From: Pseudomonas sp. Leaf48
Lineage (GTDB): Bacteria > Pseudomonadota > Gammaproteobacteria > Pseudomonadales > Pseudomonadaceae
Assembly (NCBI RefSeq): GCF_001421885.1
Contig: NZ_LMLH01000031.1
Coordinates: 153,607-217,606, forward strand
Direction: 5' to 3'
DNA: 64,000 nt
Part shown: piece after piece, positions 27,328 through 37,342 of the stretch
Numbering within the stretch: the stretch's first letter is position 1
Layout of the letters: every line of letters starts with the position of its first letter
The notes under the pieces: generated by a model
Databases searched by the model: none
What the model was told of the DNA's origin: nothing
What the model saw: the letters and a program-made list of their open reading frames with translations, nothing else
Position numbers and translations under genes: made by a program

Positions 27328-28860
27328 TTACCGGGCCGAAGCGAGTTGAGTGAAGGCGGTGCCGAGCCATTGCTGCACGCCATGCATCGTAGCGGCAGAG
27401 GTATCGAGGAACGGTTGTGGGTACACGCCGATATAGATCAGCAGTGCAGCCAGACCGACCACCATGATCAGTTCGCGACTGTCCATGCCGTGCAGTACCG
27501 CGTCCGACTTGGCCGGACCGAAGTACGCACGGTGGATCATGATCAGCGAGTAGACCGAACCGAACACCAGGCCGGTAGTGGCGATGATGGTGATCCATGG
27601 TGCGACCGGGAAGGTGCCGATCAGGATCAGGAACTCACCGACGAAGTTACCGGTACCCGGCAAGCCCAGGGACGCTGCTGCGAAGAACAGGCTGAGGGCT
27701 GGCAGGTAAGCGATCTTCGACCACAGGCCACCCATTTCACGCATGTCGCGGGTGTGGGTGCGTTCGTACAGCTGACCACTGAGGATAAAGAGTGCCGCGG
27801 CCGACAGACCGTGCGCCAGCATCTGCATGACTGCACCCTGCAGCGCCAGTTGGCTGCCGGAGTAGATGCCGATCAGTACGAAGCCCATGTGGGAAACGGA
27901 CGAGAAGGCAATCAGGCGCTTGATGTCGGTTTGTGCAAAGGCCAGGAACGCACCGTAGAAGATCCCGATCAGACCCAGGGTCATGGCGATCGGCGCGAAC
28001 TCGGCCGAGGCATTCGGGAACAGCGGCAGGGCGAAACGCAGCAGGCCGTAGGCAGCGGTCTTCAGCAAGATACCGGCGAGGTCGACGGAACCTGCGGTCG
28101 GCGCCTGGGCGTGAGCGTCAGGCAACCAGGAGTGGAACGGTACGACTGGCAGCTTGACCGCAAAGGCGATGAAGAAGCCGAGCATCAGGATGTACTCGGT
28201 GGTCGTCGACATCTTGGTCTTCAACAGGTCGGCGTAGTTGAAGGTAATCACGCCGGTGTCGTTGAAGTTGACCAGAACCAGACCGAGGATCGCCACCAGC
28301 ATGATCAGGCCGGAAGCCTGAGTGAAGATGAAGAACTTGGTCGCCGCGTAGATCCGGGTTTTCTTGCCGTCCGAAGAACTGTGACCCCAGAGCGCGATGA
28401 GGAAGTACATCGGCACCAGCATCATTTCCCAGAAGAAGAAGAACATGAACAGGTCGAGGGCGAGGAACACGCCGACGACACCGCCCAGGATCCACATCAG
28501 GTTCAGGTGGAAGAAACCAACGTGACGCTGGATCTCTTTCCACGAGCAGAGTACCGAGAGCACACCCAGCAGACCGGTCAGCATGATCATCAACAGCGAC
28601 AGGCCGTCGAGGGCCAGGTGCACGCTGATGCCGAAACGCTCGATCCAGACATGCTTGAACTCAAGCGCCCAGGTCGGGTCGGCGCCAGGCGCCGGTGCAA
28701 ATGAATAGTCGCCATGGGCCCACAGCCAGAGGCCGAGAGCGAGTTCCAGGGACATGGTCAGCAACGCAATCCAGCGCGGGAGGGTAGAGCCGAAGCGCTC
28801 ACCCATCCAGCACAGCAGGCCGCCGATAAAGGGAATCAGGATTAGCCAAGGCAGAATCAT
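27328..28860 (-). CDS. nuoM: NADH-quinone oxidoreductase subunit M
   Basis: Proton-translocating antiporter-like subunit of complex I, 510 residues, about 14 membrane segments. FFFWEMMLVPMYFLIALWG carries the essential Glu of this family, and LPDAHAQAPTAGSVDLAG is the conserved loop before the discontinuous helix. It lies 39 bp after nuoL. Confidence 0.96.
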   Translation of the reverse strand: MILPWLILIPFIGGLLCWMGERFGSTLPRWIALLTMSLELALGLWLWAHGDYSFAPAPGADPTWALEFKHVWIERFGISVHLALDGLSLLMIMLTGLLGVLSVLCSWKEIQRHVGFFHLNLMWILGGVVGVFLALDLFMFFFFWEMMLVPMYFLIALWGHSSSDGKKTRIYAATKFFIFTQASGLIMLVAILGLVLVNFNDTGVITFNYADLLKTKMSTTTEYILMLGFFIAFAVKLPVVPFHSWLPDAHAQAPTAGSVDLAGILLKTAAYGLLRFALPLFPNASAEFAPIAMTLGLIGIFYGAFLAFAQTDIKRLIAFSSVSHMGFVLIGIYSGSQLALQGAVMQMLAHGLSAAALFILSGQLYERTHTRDMREMGGLWSKIAYLPALSLFFAAASLGLPGTGNFVGEFLILIGTFPVAPWITIIATTGLVFGSVYSLIMIHRAYFGPAKSDAVLHGMDSRELIMVVGLAALLIYIGVYPQPFLDTSAATMHGVQQWLGTAFTQLASAR

Positions 28861-28899
28861 GACGGGCTCGTTTCCTTTCGCAAATTCGCAAGGTTCATA

Positions 28900-30753
28900 T
28901 CAGACCGCTACCAGCACGACGGCGCCAATTACCAGCACGGCACCCGCAGCCATCGAGGCGGCATACCAACGCAGTTGACCGGTCTCGGTACGGCTCAGGG
29001 CGGTGTGACCGCCTTTGGCCATGCGCGGGATCAGACCGATGGTCTGGTCGAGCGGGTCTTTGCGCAGGATGTGGCTGATCGCCAGGTACGGCTTGACGAA
29101 CAGTTTGTCGTAGATCCAGTCGAAGCCCCAGGCAGCGAACCACCAGGCCGAAAGGAAACGGCCGATGCCGCTGTTGGCGATGGCGGTGACGAAGCGACGC
29201 TTGCCGAGGAACAGCAACGCAGCCAGCAGGATACCGGCCAGGGCAATGGCGCCCGAAGCGATTTCCAGACTGTGCTTGGCTTCGCCGCCGGCATGGCCGA
29301 CGCTTTGCGGCAGCACGCCGTGCAGCGGTGGAACGATCATCGCGCCGATGAAGGTCGACAATACGATCAGCACCGACAAAGGCAGCCAGTGGGCGATACC
29401 GTGACCGGCGTGGGCTTCGGTCTTCGCTTCACCGTGGAACGCGATGAAGATCAGGCGGAAGGTGTACAGCGAAGTCATGAACGCGCCGACCAGACCTGCA
29501 TAGAGCAGGCCGTTGTTGCCGCTGGCGAACGCTTCCCAGAGGATTTCGTCCTTGGAGTAGAAGCCTGCGGTGACCAGAGGCAGGGCCGCCAGGGCTGCGC
29601 CGCCGACGATGAAGCTGGCGTAGGCCAGTGGCAGTTTCTTCCACAGACCGCCCATCTTGAAGATGTTCTGCTCGTGGTGGCAGGCAACGATCACCGCACC
29701 GGAAGCAAGGAACAGCAGGGCCTTGAAGAAGGCGTGGGTCATCAGGTGGAAGATCGCGCCGTCCCAGGCACCAACGCCCAAGGCCAGGAACATGTAGCCG
29801 ATCTGGCTCATGGTCGAGTAGGCGAGGATACGCTTGATGTCGGTCTGAACCAGGGCTGCGAAGCCCGCCAGAACCAGGGTCACGCCGCCAACGATCCCTA
29901 CAAGATGCAGGATTTCCGGCGCCAGGGTGAACAGGCCGTGGGTACGGGCGATCAGGTAGACACCGGCGGTCACCATGGTTGCGGCGTGGATCAGTGCCGA
30001 AACCGGGGTAGGACCTGCCATCGCGTCCGCCAGCCAGGTTTGCAGCGGCAGTTGCGCGGATTTACCGACAGCACCACCGAGCAGCATCAGGGTGGCCATG
30101 ACCATCCAGAAGTCGCCGGCCTGGAATTTCTGCGGTGCCAGCACCAGCAGTTCCTGAACGTTCAGCGTGCCCAGTTGGGCAAACAGAATGAACAGGCCGA
30201 TGGCCATGAACACGTCACCGATACGGGTCACGATGAAGGCTTTGAGTGCGGCGTTACCGTTGTTGCGGTTGCTGTAGTAGAAACCGATCAGCAGGTACGA
30301 GCACAGGCCCACGCCTTCCCAACCGAAGTACAGGAACAACAGGTTATCGCCCAGGACCAGGAACAGCATGCTGGCGATAAACAGGTTGGTGTAGGCGAAG
30401 AAGCGCGAGTAACCGGCTTCACCGCGCATGTACCAGGACGCGAACAGGTGGATCAGGAAGCCGACGCCGACAACCACGCCGAGCATGGTCACGGACAGGC
30501 CGTCCAGATACAGCGCGAAGTTCGGCGTGAAGCCTTCCACCGCCATCCACTGCCACAACACCTGGGTGTAGTGACCGCCTTCTGGCGGGGCGACGTTGAA
30601 TTGCCAGATCACGTAGGCGGTCACGATTGCCGACAGACCGATGGAACCCACGCCGATCAATGCGGCCAGGTTTTCCGAGATGCGTCCACGGGAGAACGAC
30701 AGCAGCAGGAAACCAATGAGAGGGAATACGAAAGTCAGAAAGAGTAGGTTCAT
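28900..30753 (-). CDS. nuoL: NADH-quinone oxidoreductase subunit L
   Basis: Distal antiporter-like subunit of complex I, 617 residues. The family core LPLQTWLADAMAGPTPVSALIH is clear, as is FGWEGVGLCSYLLIGFYY with the conserved Glu. The C-terminal part contains the long lateral amphipathic helix that couples the membrane arm, ending in a final membrane anchor. Its start overlaps the nuoK stop by 4 bases. Confidence 0.96.
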   Translation of the reverse strand: MNLLFLTFVFPLIGFLLLSFSRGRISENLAALIGVGSIGLSAIVTAYVIWQFNVAPPEGGHYTQVLWQWMAVEGFTPNFALYLDGLSVTMLGVVVGVGFLIHLFASWYMRGEAGYSRFFAYTNLFIASMLFLVLGDNLLFLYFGWEGVGLCSYLLIGFYYSNRNNGNAALKAFIVTRIGDVFMAIGLFILFAQLGTLNVQELLVLAPQKFQAGDFWMVMATLMLLGGAVGKSAQLPLQTWLADAMAGPTPVSALIHAATMVTAGVYLIARTHGLFTLAPEILHLVGIVGGVTLVLAGFAALVQTDIKRILAYSTMSQIGYMFLALGVGAWDGAIFHLMTHAFFKALLFLASGAVIVACHHEQNIFKMGGLWKKLPLAYASFIVGGAALAALPLVTAGFYSKDEILWEAFASGNNGLLYAGLVGAFMTSLYTFRLIFIAFHGEAKTEAHAGHGIAHWLPLSVLIVLSTFIGAMIVPPLHGVLPQSVGHAGGEAKHSLEIASGAIALAGILLAALLFLGKRRFVTAIANSGIGRFLSAWWFAAWGFDWIYDKLFVKPYLAISHILRKDPLDQTIGLIPRMAKGGHTALSRTETGQLRWYAASMAAGAVLVIGAVVLVAV

Positions 30754-31058
30754 CCGCGCATCTCACTGGCAGCGTCGATATCGAGCGTGTGGAAGCGGCG
30801 ATACAGTTGCAACAGAATCGCCAGGCCGATACTGGCCTCGGCGGCTGCCAGGCTGATCACCAGGATGAACATGATCTGTCCATCCGGCTGCGCCCAGCGG
30901 CTACCGGCAACGATGAACGCCAGTGCGGAGGCATTCATCATGACCTCCAGGCTCATCAGCACGAAAAGGATGTTGCGGCGGACCATCAGGCCGACCAGAC
31001 CGAGGCAGAACAGGATGCCGGCGACCGCCAGACCATGCTCCATAGGGATAGCAGGCAT
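30750..31058 (-). CDS. nuoK: NADH-quinone oxidoreductase subunit K
   Basis: A small complex I membrane subunit of 102 residues with three membrane helices and the two buried Glu in MSLEVMMNA and AAAEASIGLA. Two starts compete: ATG 31064 overlaps the nuoJ stop (ATGA), and ATG 31058 lies 8 nt after AAGGAG. The second has better spacing and matches the known Pseudomonas length, so it is chosen. The end overlaps nuoL by 4 bases. Confidence 0.94.
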   Translation of the reverse strand: MPAIPMEHGLAVAGILFCLGLVGLMVRRNILFVLMSLEVMMNASALAFIVAGSRWAQPDGQIMFILVISLAAAEASIGLAILLQLYRRFHTLDIDAASEMRG

Positions 31059-31060
31059 CG

Positions 31061-31564
31061 TCATTGCTCCTTGGCTTCGTTGCGGCCCAAGTGGAACGCC
31101 GTCACGGCTGCAGCGAGCAGCAGCATCGAGGCGAGTTCAACCACCAGCAGGTAAGGACCGAACAGGCTGATGCCCACGGCCTTGGCGTCTACGGTGGTGT
31201 GGCCGACGGCTTCACCGCTCTGGTGGGCGAACAGCACGTACAGCAGTTCAGCCAGCAGCAGGGCGCCGAGAATGACCGGACCGAGCCAGATACCGGGCTT
31301 GAGCCAGACGCGCTCTTGCTGAACCGAGGCCGGGCCCAGGTTCAGCATCATCACCACGAACACGAACAGCACCATGATGGCGCCAGCGTAGGCGATCACT
31401 TCCAGGACACCGGCAAACGGTGCGCCGAGGGCGAAGAACGTCATGGCCACGGCGATCAGCGAAATGATCAGGTAGAGCAGGGCGTGCACAGGGTTGGTGT
31501 TGGTGATCACGCGAAGCGTGGACACCACAGCGATACCCGATGCGAAATAGAAAGCGAATTCCAT
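31061..31564 (-). CDS. nuoJ: NADH-quinone oxidoreductase subunit J
   Basis: A 167-residue complex I membrane subunit with five predicted helices. FAGVLEVIAYAGAIMVLFVFVVMML is the conserved third helix that contains the pi-bulge in other species. It is separated from nuoI by 9 bp and overlaps the possible first nuoK ATG. Confidence 0.95.
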   Translation of the reverse strand: MEFAFYFASGIAVVSTLRVITNTNPVHALLYLIISLIAVAMTFFALGAPFAGVLEVIAYAGAIMVLFVFVVMMLNLGPASVQQERVWLKPGIWLGPVILGALLLAELLYVLFAHQSGEAVGHTTVDAKAVGISLFGPYLLVVELASMLLLAAAVTAFHLGRNEAKEQ

Positions 31565-31573
31565 CTTTCTTCC

Positions 31574-32119
31574 TTAAGGCAGCAAGCTCTTCACGTTGAT
31601 CGGTTCGGCTTCATTCTGCGCGGAGCCCTTCGGCTTACCGGCAATCGCCATACCTGCAACACGATAGAAGTTGTAATCAGGGTTTTTGCCGGGGCCGGAG
31701 ATCAAAAGATCTTCTTTCTCGTACACCAGGTCCTGACGTTTGAACTCGGCCATTTCGAAATCCGGCGTGAGCTGGATCGCGGTGGTCGGGCAGGCTTCCT
31801 CGCAGAGGCCGCAGAAAATGCAGCGCGAGAAGTTGATGCGGAAGAAGTCCGGGTACCAGCGACCGTCTTCGGTTTCAGCTTTCTGCAGCGAGATGCAACC
31901 CACCGGGCACGCCACGGCGCACAGGTTGCACGCTACACAACGCTCTTCACCGTCGGGGTCGCGGGTCAGGACGATACGGCCACGGTAGCGCGGCGGCAGG
32001 TAGACCGGTTCTTCCGGGTACTGCAGCGTGTCGCGCTTGCGGAAGGCATGGCCGAAAATCATCACCAGGCTGCGAAGCTGGGTGAAGAAGCCATGCACGA
32101 TGTCAATTATGTACTTCAT
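31574..32119 (-). CDS. nuoI: NADH-quinone oxidoreductase subunit I (two 4Fe-4S clusters)
   Basis: A 181-residue ferredoxin-like subunit carrying clusters N6a and N6b at the peripheral arm near the membrane. Two CxxCxxCxxxCP motifs are complete: C61, C64, C67, C71 and C100, C103, C106, C110. The amphipathic N-terminal helix contacts the membrane subunits. Lies 12 bp after nuoH. Confidence 0.97.
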   Translation of the reverse strand: MKYIIDIVHGFFTQLRSLVMIFGHAFRKRDTLQYPEEPVYLPPRYRGRIVLTRDPDGEERCVACNLCAVACPVGCISLQKAETEDGRWYPDFFRINFSRCIFCGLCEEACPTTAIQLTPDFEMAEFKRQDLVYEKEDLLISGPGKNPDYNFYRVAGMAIAGKPKGSAQNEAEPINVKSLLP

Positions 32120-32131
32120 GATTCTCTATCC

Positions 32132-33139
32132 TCACTGAGCCGCGACGGCGGGCGTGTTGAGCAACACGATCGCAGCGGTCACCAGCATGTTGACGAGGGT
32201 CAGCGGCAGGCAGAACTTCCAGCTGAAATCCATCACTTGGTCATACCGTGGGCGCGGAATCGAAGCGCGCAACAGGATGAAGATCATGATGAAGAACGCG
32301 GTTTTCAGTGCGAACCAGATGAACGGGATCTGCGGCAGGATGCCGAACGGGCCGTGCCAGCCACCGAAGAACAAGGTCACCAGCAGCGCCGAGATCAGCA
32401 CGATGCCGATGTACTCGCCGACGAAGAACATGCCCCATTTCATGCCGGCGTATTCAATGTGGTAACCGTCTGCCAGTTCCTGTTCCGCTTCCGGCTGGTC
32501 GAACGGGTGACGGTGAGTCACGGCCACGCCAGCGATGAAGAAGGTCAGGAAACCAAAGATCTGCGGAATGATGAACCACAGGTTCTGCGCTTGGTATTCA
32601 ACGATGTCGCGCATGTTGAACGAGCCGACCTGGATCACGATGCCCATCAGCGACAGGCCCATGAACACTTCGTACGACACGGTCTGTGCCGAGGCCCGCA
32701 AGCTGCCGAGCAGGGCGAACTTGTTGTTGCTCGACCAGCCGGCGAACAGCACCGCGTAGACCGACAGACCCGCCATGGCGAAGAAGAACAGGATGCCGAT
32801 GTTGATGTCCGCCACGCCCCAGGTCGGGGTGATCGGGATGATCGCGAAGGCAATCAGCAGGGCGCTCATGGCCACTACCGGTGCCAGGGTGAAGATCATC
32901 TTGTCGGCGAATGGAGGCGTCCAGTCTTCCTTGAAGAACATCTTGATCATGTCGGCGGCGATCTGGAACGCGCCGAACGGACCGACGCGGTTCGGACCGT
33001 AACGGTCCTGCCAGAGGGCGAGCAAACGACGCTCGACCCAGCTCAGCAGTGCACCGCAAACCACCACGGCAAGCAGAATCACCACGGCCTTGAGGACCGC
33101 GATGATGATGTCGATCACTTCAGGAGTGAACCAGGTCAT
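32132..33139 (-). CDS. nuoH: NADH-quinone oxidoreductase subunit H
   Basis: A 335-residue membrane subunit that lines the quinone-binding cavity. LLSWVERRLLALWQDRYGPNRVGPFG is the family signature in the first cytoplasmic loop, and EAEQELADGYHIEYAGMKWGMFF is the conserved acidic loop. About eight membrane helices. The start overlaps the nuoG stop by ATGA. Confidence 0.97.
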   Translation of the reverse strand: MTWFTPEVIDIIIAVLKAVVILLAVVVCGALLSWVERRLLALWQDRYGPNRVGPFGAFQIAADMIKMFFKEDWTPPFADKMIFTLAPVVAMSALLIAFAIIPITPTWGVADINIGILFFFAMAGLSVYAVLFAGWSSNNKFALLGSLRASAQTVSYEVFMGLSLMGIVIQVGSFNMRDIVEYQAQNLWFIIPQIFGFLTFFIAGVAVTHRHPFDQPEAEQELADGYHIEYAGMKWGMFFVGEYIGIVLISALLVTLFFGGWHGPFGILPQIPFIWFALKTAFFIMIFILLRASIPRPRYDQVMDFSWKFCLPLTLVNMLVTAAIVLLNTPAVAAQ

Positions 33140-35850
33140 TGAGCTGCCTCCTGCAGACCATCAACGGATTTGCCAAAGATCGCTGGCGGAATGCCGGCGA
33201 TGCCCGCAGGCAGTGCCACCAGGCCGGCACCCAGCTCTTCGTTGATGCGCAGCGGCAGACGCAGGGTCTGGCCAGCAACGTTCAAGCTGAGCATGGCGCC
33301 GTCATTGACACCCAGGCGGTCGGCTTCGGACTTGGCCAGTGCGACGTAGGCAGCCGGAATGCGTTCCTGAACCGGAGCGGCTTTCGAAGAGTTCTCTTCG
33401 CTGCCGAACAGGTGGAAGAACGGTACGACTTGCCAGGTGCCCTGGGCCGGGTTGAATGCACGCGGAACACTGGCGAACCAGTTCAGCGAGTCACCGTTGC
33501 TTTCGATCAGGCGGGTGCCCGGGTCGCCAGCGCGGATGTGACCACCGACTTCGTCCTGGAACTTGTTCCAGGCCTGCGGCGAGTTCCAGCCCGGAGACCA
33601 GGCGAATGGCACTTGCTGACGCGGTTCGGCGGAACCCGAGTAACCTTCCATGGAGAAGGCGAACGCGGTGTCCTTGTCTTGCGGGGTACGCGGTTCGTGC
33701 ACGCTGATGTCGGCGCGCATGGCGGTACGACCGGAGTAGCGCAGCGGTTCACGGGCCAGTTTCATGCCCTTGATGCGGAACGCGGCGGACGGTGCGGCGT
33801 CGACGATGCGGTTCAGGATCGAAGTGCTGGAAGCGACGGCGGCGGTGACGTGGTCCAGTTGGGTCCAGTCGATCGGCTGGTTCAACAGGGTCGCGCGCAG
33901 GGCATGCAGCCAGCGCCAGCCTTCGTGAACCAGGATGCTCGCGTCCATGTACTTCGGATCGAACACCTGGAAGAAACGCTGGGCGCGACCTTCCTGGCTG
34001 ACCAGGGTACCGTCGCCTTCAGCGAAGCTGGCGGCTGGCAGAACCAGGTGCGCGCGATCGCTGGTAGCGGTCTTCTGATGGTCGGCGACGATCAGTACTT
34101 TGGCGGCGGTCAGGGCAGCATCGACCTTGGCCTTGTCGGTACGGGTGTACAGATCGTTTTCCAGCACGACGATGGCGTCGGCTTTCCCGTCGATGACCGC
34201 TTGCAGCGCGGCGTCGACCGATTCGCCACCGAGCATGGCCAGGCCGAGGCTGTTGGCCTCTGGCACGATCAGGCTGATGGAACCGTTCTTCTCGCGCAGT
34301 TTCAGAGCCTTGGCGATGTTCGCGGCGGCTTCGATCAAGGCTTTGGAGCCCAGGGAAGTACCGGCGATGATCAGCGGACGTTTGGCCGCGAGCAGGGCGT
34401 CGGCAATGCGCTTGGCCAGCTCGAGGGCTTCAGCGTCCAGGCCTTCAACGGCTGGCGCGCTGGCGTCGAGGGCGTGAGCCACGGCGAAACCGATGCGGGC
34501 CAGGTCGTCTGGAGCGGCGTGTACGCATTCTTCAGCGATGTCGTCGAGCTTGGTTTCAGCCAGGCTGGCGATGAACAGCGGGTTCAGCGCGTGCTGACCG
34601 ATGTTCTTCACCGCGGCGTCGAGCCAAGGCTGGACGCGCATGGCGTCGGCCATGTCTTCGGCCTTGCCCTTGACCGATTGACGCAGGGACAGTGCCATGC
34701 GCGCAGCGGTCTGGGTCAGGTCTTCGCCGAGGACGAAGATGGCGTCGTGGTCTTCGATGTCGCGCATGTTCGGTACTGGCAACGGGCTGTCTTTGAGCAC
34801 TTGCAGGACCAGGCGGATGCGGTCCAGCTCGGCAGCTTCGATACCGGAGTAGAAGTGCTCGGCGCCGACCAGTTCGCGCAACGCGTAGTTGCTTTCGAGG
34901 CTGGCGCGCGGCGAACCGATACCGACGATGTTGCGACCGCGCAGCAGGTCGGCGGCTTTATCCAGCGCTTCGTCCAGGCTCAGCTTGGTGCCGTTGGCAA
35001 GCAGCGGCTGACGCGGACGGTCTTCGCGGTTGACGTAGCCGTAGCCGAAACGGCCACGGTCGCACAGGAAGTACTGGTTTACCGAACCGTTGAAACGGTT
35101 TTCGATACGACGCAGTTCACCGTAGCGCTCGCCCGGGGAGATGTTGCAACCGCTGGAGCAGCCATGGCAGATGCTCGGCGAGAACTGCATGTCCCATTTA
35201 CGGTTGTAGCGCTCGGAGTGAGTCTTGTCGGTGAACACACCGGTCGGGCAGACCTCGGTGAGGTTGCCGGAGAACTCGCTTTCCAGGGTGCCGTCTTCAA
35301 CGCGACCGAAGTACACGTTGTCGTGGGCGCCGAATACACCGAGGTCGGTGCCGCCGGCGTAGTCCTTATAGAAGCGCACGCAGCGGTAGCAAGCGATGCA
35401 GCGGTTCATTTCGTGGGAAATGAACGGGCCCAGTTGCTGGTTCTGGTGGGTACGCTTGGTGAAGCGGTAACGGCGCTCGTTGTGGCCGGTCATTACCGTC
35501 ATGTCTTGCAGATGGCAGTGACCGCCTTCTTCACAGACCGGGCAGTCGTGAGGGTGGTTGGTCATCAGCCATTCAACAACACTGGCGCGGAACGCCTTGG
35601 ATTCTTCATCTTCGATGGAAATCCAGGTGTTGTCGGTGGCAGGCGTCATGCAGGACATGACGATACGACCACGGGTGTCGTTCTCGTCGGTGTACTGCTT
35701 GACCGCGCACTGGCGGCAAGCGCCAACGCTGCCAAGGGCAGGGTGCCAGCAGAAATACGGAATATCGAGGCCCAGAGACAGACATGCCTGTAACAGGTTG
35801 TCTGCCCCATCGACTTCGAGCGCTTTGCCGTCTACGTGGATAGTGGCCAT
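33136..35850 (-). CDS. nuoG: NADH-quinone oxidoreductase subunit G
   Basis: The large 904-residue iron-sulfur subunit of the peripheral arm. The N-terminal 2Fe-2S domain (CWHPALGSVGACRQC and a later Cys in SCMTPA), an HxxC...C cluster (HDCPVCEEGGHC) and a 4Fe-4S set (CIACYRC, CPTG) are present. The extra CHGCSSGC plus a later Cys in YFLCDRG provide the N7 cluster, which only some bacteria keep. The rest is the molybdopterin-oxidoreductase-like fold without its cofactor role. A 136-bp gap with a hairpin separates it from nuoF. Confidence 0.96.
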   Translation of the reverse strand: MATIHVDGKALEVDGADNLLQACLSLGLDIPYFCWHPALGSVGACRQCAVKQYTDENDTRGRIVMSCMTPATDNTWISIEDEESKAFRASVVEWLMTNHPHDCPVCEEGGHCHLQDMTVMTGHNERRYRFTKRTHQNQQLGPFISHEMNRCIACYRCVRFYKDYAGGTDLGVFGAHDNVYFGRVEDGTLESEFSGNLTEVCPTGVFTDKTHSERYNRKWDMQFSPSICHGCSSGCNISPGERYGELRRIENRFNGSVNQYFLCDRGRFGYGYVNREDRPRQPLLANGTKLSLDEALDKAADLLRGRNIVGIGSPRASLESNYALRELVGAEHFYSGIEAAELDRIRLVLQVLKDSPLPVPNMRDIEDHDAIFVLGEDLTQTAARMALSLRQSVKGKAEDMADAMRVQPWLDAAVKNIGQHALNPLFIASLAETKLDDIAEECVHAAPDDLARIGFAVAHALDASAPAVEGLDAEALELAKRIADALLAAKRPLIIAGTSLGSKALIEAAANIAKALKLREKNGSISLIVPEANSLGLAMLGGESVDAALQAVIDGKADAIVVLENDLYTRTDKAKVDAALTAAKVLIVADHQKTATSDRAHLVLPAASFAEGDGTLVSQEGRAQRFFQVFDPKYMDASILVHEGWRWLHALRATLLNQPIDWTQLDHVTAAVASSTSILNRIVDAAPSAAFRIKGMKLAREPLRYSGRTAMRADISVHEPRTPQDKDTAFAFSMEGYSGSAEPRQQVPFAWSPGWNSPQAWNKFQDEVGGHIRAGDPGTRLIESNGDSLNWFASVPRAFNPAQGTWQVVPFFHLFGSEENSSKAAPVQERIPAAYVALAKSEADRLGVNDGAMLSLNVAGQTLRLPLRINEELGAGLVALPAGIAGIPPAIFGKSVDGLQEAAQ

Positions 35851-35950
35851 GGTTCAAAGTTCTTCGTTGGCCCGGTGTCAGCGGGCGTGGCTAATGGAAT
35901 CTTGTTGTGCGCGTGAATCAACACAGCCGTTAAAGGCGTCATCACACGAA

Positions 35951-35980
35951 AAGCGAAGGGCACGGACCCTTCGCTTTTTT
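35951..35980 (-). terminator. terminator-like hairpin between nuoF and nuoG
   Basis: Ten-bp stem AAGCGAAGGG/CCCTTCGCTT (35951-35960 and 35967-35976) with a 6-nt loop, followed on the minus strand by TTTTC (the stem ends in TT). It lies 7-36 bp after the nuoF stop, in the largest gap of the operon. It may reduce expression of the downstream nuoG-N part or mark an RNA processing site. Confidence 0.55.
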
Positions 35981-35986
35981 AAGCGT

Positions 35987-37342
35987 TTACGCGCCGACTA
36001 CAATCGGCCTTGCCAGAGGCGGGACGGCGGCGCTGACTGGCGCGATACCGGCTTCGAACTCATGGCGGAAGTATTTGATTGCGCTGCCCAATGGCTCCAC
36101 GGCGCCCGGTGCGTGAGCACAGAAGGTCTTGCCTGGGCCGAGGAAACCGACCAGACCCAGCAGGGTCTCGATGTCGCCTGGCTGGCCTTCACCGTTCTCG
36201 ATGGCCATCAGGAGCTTGACGCTCCATGGCAAACCATCACGGCAAGGGGTGCAGAAACCGCAGGACTCGCGAGCGAAGAACTGCTCCATGTTGCGCAGCA
36301 GGGACACCATGTTGACGCTGTCGTCTACCGCCATGGCCAGGCCGGTACCCATACGGGTGCCCACCTTGGCGATGCCGCCGGCGTACATTTGTGCGTCCAG
36401 GTGTTCCGGCAACAGGAAGCCGGTACCGGCGCCGCCTGGTTGCCAGGCCTTGAGCTTGAAGCCGTCGCGCATGCCGCCGGCGTAGTCTTCGAACAGCTCG
36501 CGACCGGTGACGCCGAATGGCAGTTCCCACAGGCCCGGGTTCTTGACCTTGCCGGAGAAGCCCATGAGCTTGGTGCCCATGTCTTCACTGCCCTCGCGTG
36601 CCAACGATTTGTACCAGTCCACGCCGTCGGCAATGATCGCCGGGACGTTGCACAGGGTTTCAACGTTGTTCACGCAGGTCGGCTTGCCCCACACGCCAAC
36701 GGCGGCAGGGAAGGGCGGCTTGGAGCGCGGGTTGGCGCGGCGACCTTCGAGGGAGTTGATCAACGCGGTTTCTTCACCGCAGATGTAACGCCCGGCGCCG
36801 GTGTGGACGAACAGCTCGAAATCGAAGCCGCTGCCCAGAATGTTTTTACCCAGCAGGCCCGCTGCCTTGGCTTCTTCCACGGCACGGTTGAGGTGCTTGG
36901 CGGCGGTGGTGTATTCGCCACGCAGGAAGATGTAGCCACGGTAGGTTTTCAGTGCACGGGCACTGATCAGCATGCCTTCGATCAGCAGATGGGGCAGTTG
37001 CTCCATCAGCATGCGGTCTTTCCAGGTGTTGGGCTCCATTTCATCCGCGTTGCACAGCAGGTAGCGGATGTTGATGGATTCGTCCTTTGGCATCAGTCCC
37101 CACTTCACGCCTGTGGGGAAGCCTGCACCGCCGCGACCTTTGAGGCCGGAATCTTTCACGGTCTGGACGATATCGTCCTGAGCCATGTCGGCAAAGGCCT
37201 TGCGCGCAGCGGCGTAACCGTTCTTGGCCTGGTACTCGTCGAGCCATACGGCTTCGCCGTCGTCACGCAGACGCCAGGTGAGCGGGTGAGTCTCGGCCGA
37301 ACGCTTGATGCGGTTGGCCGGGCCGAAAGAAGTCAGGGTCAT
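35987..37342 (-). CDS. nuoF: NADH-quinone oxidoreductase subunit F (NADH/FMN site)
   Basis: The 451-residue subunit that oxidises NADH and holds FMN and cluster N3. GRGGAGFPTG (about 69-78) is the FMN/NADH glycine-rich loop, and ESCGFCTPCRDG, with a fourth Cys later (KTFCAH), binds the 4Fe-4S cluster. Its start overlaps the nuoE stop by 4 bases. Confidence 0.97.
   Translation of the reverse strand: MTLTSFGPANRIKRSAETHPLTWRLRDDGEAVWLDEYQAKNGYAAARKAFADMAQDDIVQTVKDSGLKGRGGAGFPTGVKWGLMPKDESINIRYLLCNADEMEPNTWKDRMLMEQLPHLLIEGMLISARALKTYRGYIFLRGEYTTAAKHLNRAVEEAKAAGLLGKNILGSGFDFELFVHTGAGRYICGEETALINSLEGRRANPRSKPPFPAAVGVWGKPTCVNNVETLCNVPAIIADGVDWYKSLAREGSEDMGTKLMGFSGKVKNPGLWELPFGVTGRELFEDYAGGMRDGFKLKAWQPGGAGTGFLLPEHLDAQMYAGGIAKVGTRMGTGLAMAVDDSVNMVSLLRNMEQFFARESCGFCTPCRDGLPWSVKLLMAIENGEGQPGDIETLLGLVGFLGPGKTFCAHAPGAVEPLGSAIKYFRHEFEAGIAPVSAAVPPLARPIVVGA

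Noticed and set aside
33139..35793. 884-codon open frame antisense to nuoG, and similar ones opposite nuoL, nuoCD and idh
   Set aside because: All mirror well-identified genes and have shadow composition.
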